From Oscillatoria salina IIICB1 (GTDB lineage: Bacteria > Cyanobacteriota > Cyanobacteriia > Cyanobacteriales > SIO1D9): a stretch of 64,000 nucleotides of DNA. Below are positions 56,475 to 64,000 of the stretch, in pieces. Numbering within the stretch: the first letter of the stretch is position 1; each line of letters starts with the position of its first letter. The stretch covers positions 1 through 64,000 of the forward strand of contig NZ_JAAHBQ010000011.1 in the NCBI RefSeq assembly GCF_020144665.1. The letters are read 5' to 3'. A model generated the notes under the pieces. It was not told the DNA's origin. It did not search any database and worked only from the letters and a program-made list of their open reading frames with translations. The position numbers and the translations under genes were made by a program.

Positions 56475-56822
56475 CTACTCATTATCCTGTTTATTAAATA
56501 AACCGAATGATTCTAAAAAACCTTGAAAAGTCCTTTTTTCTCTCGCAGCTCGTCTTCTTTGCGCTTCAAAAATACCCTTGTTACTAGGAGCTTTTTCCCT
56601 AAACTTCTTACTTTGGACGTGAGAGCGATCGATGTCTCGCTCTGGAGATTTCCACCAAGACATGATAAATGCACCCGAAAAACCCGCCACAGCACCTAGA
56701 AAAATACTTATATAAACTGAGTATTCTAATAAGACAAAGCTAATCAGAAAAAATAGCCAAAGCTTAATTCCTGTGGAAAAACCTTCGTAAAAATCTGCTT
56801 TTTGTCCTTTGTCTTTAGTCAT
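56475..56822 (-). CDS. Small hypothetical membrane protein
   Basis: A 115-residue protein with two adjacent transmembrane segments (about 15-55: GIKLWLFFLISFVLLEYSVY, then ISIFLGAVAGFSGAFIMSWW) and a basic C-terminal tail rich in Arg/Lys (AQRRRAAREKRTFQ). No domain recognised; resembles small cyanobacterial membrane proteins. Flanked by a short hairpin after mnmE and by the palindrome at 56848. Confidence 0.7.
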   Translation of the reverse strand: MTKDKGQKADFYEGFSTGIKLWLFFLISFVLLEYSVYISIFLGAVAGFSGAFIMSWWKSPERDIDRSHVQSKKFREKAPSNKGIFEAQRRRAAREKRTFQGFLESFGLFNKQDNE

Positions 56823-56847
56823 GATTACTACACGAGTTTATTTAATT

Positions 56848-56895
56848 ATTTAATTTTGTAGAGACGTTGGATGCAACGTCTCTACAAAATTAAAT
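56848..56895. repeat. Long perfect palindrome, GTAGAGACG type
   Basis: Bases 56848-56868 pair perfectly with 56875-56895, a 21-bp stem (22 with the closing G-C) around a four- to six-base loop, with core GTAGAGACGTT/AACGTCTCTAC. The right arm ends on the last base of the kinase gene stop codon. It resembles a common cyanobacterial dispersed palindrome and could stop or stabilise transcripts. Confidence 0.9.
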
Positions 56896-58427
56896 CACCA
56901 ATCCCCGATCGCCAATTGCCAATCTTGGGTAGTATCAATTGTAGTCACATAAACTTGTTCGGTGTTGGTAAAAGCCTCGGCTGCGGCTTGTTGATTGGCT
57001 AAAAGCTCCGCAGTTGCGTCAGAAATATCATTTTCGCGAGATCCTAATCTCGTGCGTAACACCTCAATTGGTGCAGTACAATGCAAAATTTGCACGGGTA
57101 AAGACGCTTTTTGTGCCGCAGTCAGACATTTTTCTCTCGTTGCGACGCGATCGTACTTTGCATCCAGGATAACCGAGAAACCTTCACTCGCTAACATCAA
57201 GCCTAATTCTAAAAGGCGATCGTAAGTTTTTTGGCTCATTTCAGTCGTATAAAGCTCATCTCCGCCTTTTTCCGCCAAAGAAATACCAGCCAAATGCTTT
57301 CTTACCGCATCCGATCGCAAATGAATCGCTCCTAACTTTCTCGCCAAATGTCGTGCTACTGTAGTCTTACCAGAACCTGACAACCCCGACATTAAAATCA
57401 GTCGTCCTTGAGTTTTTTTCGTGTAATCCCAAGCTAAACGATAATAATCCGCCGCCGTTTTTGCTGCTTCTTGTTTATCGGTTTCTGGTACTCCAGGATC
57501 GTCCAACAAAAACGAAATTACCTTACCTCGTACATAAGCTTGACGACTCAAATACAAAGGTAAAACTCGTAACCCTTCCCAGTCCCCTGTTTCTTCAATA
57601 TAAGCATTTAAAAAAGCATTTCCTAAATCTTTACTTCCTCGCGAATCCAAATCCATTACTGCAAACCCTATATCATACATCACGTCTACAAAACGGAAAG
57701 GCTCATTAAACTCAATTCTGTCAAACAAGCAAATGCGATCGTGCCAAAAACAAATATTTCTTAAATGTAAATCGCCATGACACTCGCGAATTTTATCATT
57801 TTGACGGCGTTGGGCGAATAAATCTGTTCTTTCGGCGAAAAAAGTATCGCTAAATTGCTTGGTTTCCTCAAATTGTTGTTTGGTTTGCGGTCCACCAATA
57901 TATTTATCTGTTTGTTCGTAATTTTCAGTAAAAGCTTCGCTAATTTTCTCAATTTCTCCGAAGGAACGAATGTAATCATTGGTCGGTGTTTGACGGTGAA
58001 ATTCCGCAACTACTCGTCCCAAATCTGCCATTAATTCTGTCGTCAGCTTTCCTTGCTTAAACATTTCGTTCATTAAAGCATCTTGGGGAAATTGACGCAT
58101 TTTCAGCACATATTCTACAGGTTCGCCATCGCCATCGAGAACAAATTTATCGCCAGTTTGAGCGATACTTAAAACCTCTAGATAAATTTCTGGTGCATTG
58201 GGCTGATTCAAGCGAATTTCTTCTTCACAAAAATGCTTGCGCTTTGTCACACTGGAATAGTCGAGAAAGCCAAAATTAACGGCTTTTTTCACTTTATAAG
58301 CATAATCTCCCGCAAGCAGCACGTAAGAAACATGAGTCTGAAATAACTTAATTGGTGTTTCTACCGGATGAGGATAAAACTCCGGCTGTTGCATTTGCTG
58401 AATTAAATTTGCTTGTTGAGTATTCAT
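56895..58427 (-). CDS. Phosphotransferase / P-loop kinase fusion protein
   Basis: A 510-residue two-domain protein. The N-terminal ~330 residues resemble an aminoglycoside phosphotransferase-like kinase, with a catalytic-loop block ECHGDLHLRNICFW and a metal-binding FDRIEF. The C-terminal ~170 residues are a P-loop kinase: MSGLSGSGKTTVARHL near residue 345 and LRSDAVRKHLAG. The family is widespread in bacteria as a bifunctional protein of unknown substrate; drug resistance should not be assumed. Single gene after the rplY terminator. Confidence 0.85.
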   Translation of the reverse strand: MNTQQANLIQQMQQPEFYPHPVETPIKLFQTHVSYVLLAGDYAYKVKKAVNFGFLDYSSVTKRKHFCEEEIRLNQPNAPEIYLEVLSIAQTGDKFVLDGDGEPVEYVLKMRQFPQDALMNEMFKQGKLTTELMADLGRVVAEFHRQTPTNDYIRSFGEIEKISEAFTENYEQTDKYIGGPQTKQQFEETKQFSDTFFAERTDLFAQRRQNDKIRECHGDLHLRNICFWHDRICLFDRIEFNEPFRFVDVMYDIGFAVMDLDSRGSKDLGNAFLNAYIEETGDWEGLRVLPLYLSRQAYVRGKVISFLLDDPGVPETDKQEAAKTAADYYRLAWDYTKKTQGRLILMSGLSGSGKTTVARHLARKLGAIHLRSDAVRKHLAGISLAEKGGDELYTTEMSQKTYDRLLELGLMLASEGFSVILDAKYDRVATREKCLTAAQKASLPVQILHCTAPIEVLRTRLGSRENDISDATAELLANQQAAAEAFTNTEQVYVTTIDTTQDWQLAIGDW

Positions 58428-58450
58428 GGGTAATTGTTATTAATGGGCTG

Positions 58451-58480
58451 AAAAAAAAACAGGGACGAAATTCGCCCCTG
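58451..58480 (-). terminator. Rho-independent terminator of rplY
   Basis: On the minus strand CAGGGGCGAA pairs with TTCGTCCCTG (one G-T wobble) and runs into nine Ts, 26 bases past the rplY stop. Confidence 0.9.
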
Positions 58481-58506
58481 GTACGAGTAATCTAACAAAA
58501 AATAAT

Positions 58507-59175
58507 TTATCCTTCTTCGCCTTCCGTGGCGATTTCTTCACCCTCTGTTTCTGAAGAAGCAACTAATTCTACTTCGGGAAGTATTCCTTCTGTCTCTTCA
58601 GTTTCTTCTGTGGTTGTAGCTAAACGTGGTGCAACTACTGTTAAGACAGTTCTGTCGAGATCGTCTAATACAGTAACACCTTCTGGTACAACTACCTCGC
58701 TCAGGTGGATATTTGTCCCAATCTCGAAACTAGAAACATCAATTTCAATCGATTCGGGAATGTCACCGGGTGGACATTGTACCTTCAATTCAGTGATAAT
58801 TTGTTCTAAGATACCACCTTCTTTCGCTCCGGCGGGTTCTCCTACCAAATTTACAGGTACTACCACTTCTACACTATCTTGTCCGGCGACAGCAAAAAAG
58901 CTTAAATGATAAAGAGTTCTTCTCCAAGGGTGAGCTTGAACTTCTCTAATTAAAGCTTTCCCTTTCCAAGACAAATCGGGAATTTTGAGGTCAACTAAAG
59001 TATTGTTTACCGAAGCTTTTTTGAGTAAATTTTCGGCTTCTTTAGCGTTCATGACTAAAGAAACTGATTCGGCTCCATTATGTCCGTATAAAGCCGCAGG
59101 AAGCAATCCTTCGCGACGCAGTGCATTTGGTTTACTACCTTCGGGTCGTTTTTGACATTCAACTGTAACTTGCAT
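58507..59175 (-). CDS. rplY: 50S ribosomal protein L25 (TL5/Ctc form)
   Basis: A 222-residue protein of the long L25/Ctc type that binds 5S rRNA. The N-terminal L25 domain (CQKRPEGSKPNALRREGLLPAALYG) is followed by a TL5 beta domain (about 95-185) and a Glu/Thr-rich acidic tail. Long L25 forms are linked to general stress in some bacteria. Upstream terminator and own start region indicate a separate transcript from purA. Confidence 0.95.
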   Translation of the reverse strand: MQVTVECQKRPEGSKPNALRREGLLPAALYGHNGAESVSLVMNAKEAENLLKKASVNNTLVDLKIPDLSWKGKALIREVQAHPWRRTLYHLSFFAVAGQDSVEVVVPVNLVGEPAGAKEGGILEQIITELKVQCPPGDIPESIEIDVSSFEIGTNIHLSEVVVPEGVTVLDDLDRTVLTVVAPRLATTTEETEETEGILPEVELVASSETEGEEIATEGEEG

Positions 59176-59205
59176 TGTTTTTGGTTCAGTAATTAATAAT
59201 CAGTA

Positions 59206-59231
59206 ACAAAAAACTGGAAATTTTCCAGTTT
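59206..59231 (-). terminator. Terminator after purA
   Basis: AAACTGGAAA and TTTCCAGTTT form a perfect 10-bp inverted repeat with a one-base centre; on the minus strand it ends in a run of six Ts. It lies between purA and rplY. Confidence 0.85.
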
Positions 59232-59284
59232 GGCTTGACAAGCAAACACAATTATGTTATCGCAAATTTTAGATAAGCATAACT

Positions 59285-60631
<1,347 letters not shown>

Positions 60632-60699
60632 TTATTTAAGCTAGAGTTTTCACAAACTATAATTATCCACATTTGGGGTCATAACTGTCAAGTTATTAA

Positions 60700-60897
60700 T
60701 TCGTGGTTGGGGATTGGGGATTGGGGATTGGGGATTGGGGATTGGGAGAGGGGGGAGATAAGGGAGAGGGGGAAGCAAAGGAGACAATGGAGATAAGGGA
60801 GAGGGGGAAGCAAAGGAGACAATGGAGATAAACTGATAACTGTTCCCTGGTAACTGTTCACTGATAACTGAACCCAGTCCCCAATCCCCAATCCAAA
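60700..60897. repeat. Repeat tract between purA and the adaptor gene
   Basis: Five GGGGATT heptamers in a row (about 60711-60745) are followed by a 35-bp unit present twice in tandem (60755-60824), then CTGATAACTGTTCC-type heptamers and CAGTCCCCAATCCCCAATCC, ending three bases before the start codon at 60898. Confidence 0.9.
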
Positions 60898-62436
60898 ATG
60901 CAGCAGTTAGCGAAAGAAAAATATAAAAGCGGCGTAAAATGGTTAACTTGGTCAGCAGTGTTGGCTGTAGTCAGTGTTGGTGGCTGGTTAGTTTATACCA
61001 CTCGTTTTCAAGAAAGCTCTCAACCAGTAGAAGTCCGTTTGCTTACCGTCAAAAGAGACACTTTAGAGGAAGTAATTAACGAGAGCGGTACAGTAGAATT
61101 AGCAGAACAACAAACGCTCAAAGCACCTGCTGATGGTACAGTAGAAAAGATTTTAGTTGAGGTAGGCGATTTTGTTACTTCTGGTAAACGCTTGATTGTG
61201 TTGCGCGATCCCGAAGCACAAACTAAACTGGCAGATCATCAGTTAGAGATTCAACGACAAGAAGTTACACTCGCTAATGCGAAATCGCAAGTTACAGCCG
61301 CTCAAGAAAAGTTAAAAGTAGCACAAGCTGAACTAGAGAAACTGAAAAACGGCGATAGTGGAGGCGATCGCACTCGTCTTCCCGCACAAAGGTTAGCGAT
61401 CGCTAAACAGGAACTAAATTTAACTAATCTTCGCGCTCAAGTTACTGAAGCTCAGGAAAAATTACGCGTCGCTCAAAATAAACTCGAAGCTGACCAAAAA
61501 CTCTTCGCTAAAGGCTTTATTGCTGAAAATGAGTTGCAAAATCAAAAAGATGCAGTTCGTGCGGCACAGGCTGAATTAAGGGGCGCTCAGTTGGAAGTTA
61601 GCACCGCTCTCCTGGATCTCAAAAACGACAATCTGGAATTAGAAAGAATCGAGTCGGAATTACAACAAGAAATTGCTGATGCGGAGTCTGAATTAGCACA
61701 AGCTGAAGTTAGTTTACAAGATGCCGTCGCCCAGTTACAAAACGCACAAACTCAAGTCCGTCAAGAAGCGATCGCATTACAAAAACTACAACTCGAACGT
61801 CAGACAATTGAGCAAGAATTGCAAGAAAACGTGGTTATCGCCCCCGTAGCCGGACAAATCCTTGATATCGTAGTGAAAAAAGGAGCAGTAGTCCAACAAA
61901 GCGAAGCTTTATTGGTTCAAGGAAACCCCACTGAAGAAATCATTAAACTACAACTTTCTACCTTAGATGCAAGTAAGGTAGAATCTCAGCAAGTTGCTCG
62001 GATTAGCGTTATCGGTCCCAATCCAGAATCTTACACCGGACGAGTTGAAGAAATTTCGTTACTCGCGAATCTTAGTAGCGGTGATAATAGTGGCGATAGT
62101 TCACAAGCAAGAGTACCAGCAATAGTCCGTTTAGATAATCCCACGGGTAGTTTGATTCCTGGTAGTCAAGTAAGTGTGGAAATTATCATTGAACAGCAAA
62201 AAAACGTGCTAGTTTTGGACGCAGAAGCAATTCACCAGAAAGATGACGAAGCTTTTGTCTGGTTGATTGACGAACAAGGTAGGGTGAGCAAGCAATCTGT
62301 TACTCTCGGACTAGAAGCTTTAACTGCTATTCAAGTTAAATCTGGTTTAAGTGAAGGATCTCGCGTGGCTGTACCTGCTCCCGATACTACTTTACAACCA
62401 GGTATGAAAGTTAAAACAGTGGACAGTGAACAGTGA
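60898..62436 (+). CDS. HlyD-type periplasmic adaptor (membrane fusion protein)
   Basis: A 512-residue adaptor with one transmembrane segment at about 14-34 (VKWLTWSAVLAVVSVGGWLVY), a lipoyl/barrel-sandwich half near 60-105 (LKAPADGTVEKILVEVGDFV), a long coiled-coil hairpin at about 110-310, the second lipoyl half (VIAPVAGQILDIVVKKGAVV) and a beta-barrel domain. Such proteins link an inner-membrane transporter to an outer-membrane channel. The next gene is a MacB-type permease, so a MacAB-like exporter is likely. There is no Shine-Dalgarno; a repeat tract reaches to three bases before the ATG. Confidence 0.92.
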   Translation: MQQLAKEKYKSGVKWLTWSAVLAVVSVGGWLVYTTRFQESSQPVEVRLLTVKRDTLEEVINESGTVELAEQQTLKAPADGTVEKILVEVGDFVTSGKRLIVLRDPEAQTKLADHQLEIQRQEVTLANAKSQVTAAQEKLKVAQAELEKLKNGDSGGDRTRLPAQRLAIAKQELNLTNLRAQVTEAQEKLRVAQNKLEADQKLFAKGFIAENELQNQKDAVRAAQAELRGAQLEVSTALLDLKNDNLELERIESELQQEIADAESELAQAEVSLQDAVAQLQNAQTQVRQEAIALQKLQLERQTIEQELQENVVIAPVAGQILDIVVKKGAVVQQSEALLVQGNPTEEIIKLQLSTLDASKVESQQVARISVIGPNPESYTGRVEEISLLANLSSGDNSGDSSQARVPAIVRLDNPTGSLIPGSQVSVEIIIEQQKNVLVLDAEAIHQKDDEAFVWLIDEQGRVSKQSVTLGLEALTAIQVKSGLSEGSRVAVPAPDTTLQPGMKVKTVDSEQ

Positions 62437-62497
62437 TTAGGGACTGGGGACCCCTAATCCCCAATACCCAATCCCCAATCCCTAATCCCCAATCACC
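62434..62497. repeat. STRR-like tract filling the adaptor-permease gap
   Basis: GATTAGGGACTGGGGACCCC, then TAATCCCCAATACCCAATCCC-type heptamers fill the whole gap between the two genes and end at the permease ATG. Confidence 0.8.
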
Positions 62498-63688
62498 ATG
62501 AGTCTCGTAATTTCTGATTTACTACATTTAACTTATCTTTCCCTGCGTGGGAATCCTTTGCGTTCCGCTTTGACAACTTTAGGGGTATTTATGGGAGTAG
62601 CGGCAGTGACGGCGACAATGCAAGTGGGTAATATTAGTAAAGCAGTAATTGCCAAACAATTAGCAGAACGAGATGCACCTCAAGTTACTTTATTTTCAGG
62701 ACGACATCCAGTTACAAGAGATCGGGTTCAATTGCAGTCAGAGGATATAGAATTATTGCAGAAACGATTGCCACAGGTACAAGCGATAAGTAGTTACAGA
62801 GGGATTTGGAATCGATCGGAGATTTTGTTTCTCGATCGCGCTGCGACACCTTACCAAGCGGCAGTTTCGCAAGAGTTTTTGCTAACATCGGGGCGATCGC
62901 TATTGTCAGGACGCTTTTTTACTGAGGCGGATTTTGCTAATTTTCGCCCTGTGGTAGTTATTGATACGGTTTTGGCGGAAAAATTGTTTTCTGATGAAGA
63001 TCCCATTGGTGAGCGTATTTATCGCGATCGTAAGCCTTATGTGGTGGTAGGTGTAATTGAAAGTAAGCTGGAAGAGGGGGAAGAAGAACCTCCGGGTTTG
63101 TTGTTGATGCCTCTGGCGACTTACAATGCTCTTACTGGTAGAGATAATGTGGGAGCGCTTTCTCTTCGTCCTGAGAGGATCGAAGATTTGACGAATTTGC
63201 AAGAGCAAGCAAAAGTTATTTTAGAGCAACGTTACCCTGGTTATGAGTTTTGGACTTGGAGTAATGTTGAGGATGTAATCGAACAACAGCAAACTTTACG
63301 CTGGGTTTCGCTTTCGTTACTTGCGGTTGGTGGAATCGCGTTACTTGTTGGTGGTGTGGGTATTGCTAATATTACTATTGCTTCGGTGATGGAACGCACC
63401 CCGGAAATCGGTTTGCGACGAGCTTTAGGTGCGACTCGACAGGATATTATGCTTCAATTTATCCTGGAAGCGGTACTTTTAAGTTTAGTTGGAGGAGTTG
63501 GTGCGATCGCTACTGTTCATGGAATTACGGTTGTGGTAGCTGACACTTTTGCGTTACCCTACGAGTTTAATCGCCAAACTACGGTTTTGGCTTTAGGTTC
63601 GGCTTTGCTAGTTGGAGTTGGTGCTAGTTTTTTTCCAGCCCTACGTGCTAGTAAACTAGATCCAGTTAAAGCTTTAAGAGCTTCCTAA
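62498..63688 (+). CDS. MacB/FtsX-type ABC transporter permease
   Basis: A 396-residue permease with the MacB topology: one membrane segment near residues 20-45 (LRSALTTLGVFMGVAAVTAT), a large extracytoplasmic domain (about 55-260), and three C-terminal membrane segments including GGIALLVGGVGIANITIASVMERTPEIGLRRALGAT. No ATPase domain is fused and none is visible in the remaining 300 bases, so the partner ATPase must lie elsewhere. Substrate unknown. Confidence 0.92.
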   Translation: MSLVISDLLHLTYLSLRGNPLRSALTTLGVFMGVAAVTATMQVGNISKAVIAKQLAERDAPQVTLFSGRHPVTRDRVQLQSEDIELLQKRLPQVQAISSYRGIWNRSEILFLDRAATPYQAAVSQEFLLTSGRSLLSGRFFTEADFANFRPVVVIDTVLAEKLFSDEDPIGERIYRDRKPYVVVGVIESKLEEGEEEPPGLLLMPLATYNALTGRDNVGALSLRPERIEDLTNLQEQAKVILEQRYPGYEFWTWSNVEDVIEQQQTLRWVSLSLLAVGGIALLVGGVGIANITIASVMERTPEIGLRRALGATRQDIMLQFILEAVLLSLVGGVGAIATVHGITVVVADTFALPYEFNRQTTVLALGSALLVGVGASFFPALRASKLDPVKALRAS

Positions 63689-63703
63689 GTTAAGGTAACA
63701 GTT

Positions 63704-64000
63704 ATGATGGAGAATGAGCCTCCAGTATTTTCTCAATCTCCCTACCAACGACCAATCTCGCTACCGTCTCTGAGTTTGATTCAAGTTTTTTTGGTCGCAA
63801 TTTTTTCGGCAATTTTGGGTAGTGTTTTTACCCTCAGTTTTTTGGGAATTTTCTCTAAAGAAAAAAAATCTCTCGCTCCCGCGATCGCTGCTGTTAAATC
63901 TTCTTCTTCTCTTACTTTGGACTCTTTTCCCTCTCCGATTATTTCGTCGAGAACTTTTCCTACTTCACCTCAACAATCAGTTTCAAGAAAACCACTAACT
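63704..64000 (+). CDS. Truncated gene at window end, single-pass membrane protein
   Basis: Starts at ATG 63704 (or 63707) and runs off the window after 99 codons. One transmembrane segment (LIQVFLVAIFSAILGSVFTL, about residues 25-50) is followed by a Ser/Pro-rich stretch. It begins 15 bases after the permease, so it may be in the same operon. Family not recognisable from this part. Confidence 0.6.
   Translation, partial: MMENEPPVFSQSPYQRPISLPSLSLIQVFLVAIFSAILGSVFTLSFLGIFSKEKKSLAPAIAAVKSSSSLTLDSFPSPIISSRTFPTSPQQSVSRKPLT

Noticed and set aside
56895-58427. Antibiotic resistance gene (aminoglycoside phosphotransferase)
   Set aside because: The kinase-like half belongs to a widespread fused family of unknown substrate. 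Similarity of the catalytic loop alone does not support resistance.

Overview
The window is chromosomal DNA from a cyanobacterium. The HIP1 octamer GCGATCGC occurs throughout, as do heptamer-type tandem repeats of the cyanobacterial STRR kind. Many genes also belong to families typical of cyanobacteria: DUF928, the low-complexity-tail membrane protein, the rimP-nusA-ylxR-infB order, DUF4347 adhesins and a TTG-started purA. No rRNA, tRNA, CRISPR array, transposase or integrase was recognised. The genus cannot be fixed from this sequence.

Layout. 1-4.9 kb is housekeeping on the plus strand: a SpoIID-like protein, ffh, rpsP, a KH RNA-binding protein and phoH. 5.4-15.7 kb is an accessory block of six minus-strand genes. 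In transcription order these are a protein with five ~97-residue repeats each ending in a triple tryptophan, a 14-repeat WD40 protein, three DUF928 paralogues and an exported LRR-TPR-CHAT protein. 15.9-31.9 kb holds a large MscS-type channel, an ACT-malic enzyme, a Clp-fold (SDH_sah) protein, a hypothetical membrane protein, the rimP-nusA-ylxR-infB translation operon with an attenuator-like hairpin in front, and several conserved hypothetical membrane proteins. 31.9-34.2 kb is a pair of MscS-like genes. 34.4-40.7 kb has a well-equipped 65-residue small protein gene and a 1884-residue DUF4347 surface protein with four near-identical 294-bp repeats. 42.6-50.6 kb is a DNA phosphorothioation island: Dnd-associated protein 4, a second DGQHR protein, divergent dndB, then dndC-dndD-dndE. 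51.5-54.9 kb is a run of three MscS-like genes. 55-63.7 kb is mnmE, a phosphotransferase/P-loop kinase fusion, rplY, purA and a MacB-type adaptor/permease pair. A truncated gene ends the window.

How genes work together. The Dnd genes would place sulfur in the DNA backbone: DndC and DndD with DndE, using a cysteine desulfurase encoded elsewhere, with DndB as likely regulator. No restriction genes (dndFGH) are visible nearby. The six MscS-family proteins form two related clusters plus one outlier, which suggests repeated duplication and a strong osmotic or mechanosensory theme. The 5.4-15.7 kb block is the best candidate for an undescribed system. It joins a caspase-like CHAT protein, expected outside the cytoplasmic membrane, with propeller, TPR and small exported partners, and its most upstream gene carries a repeat I do not recognise.
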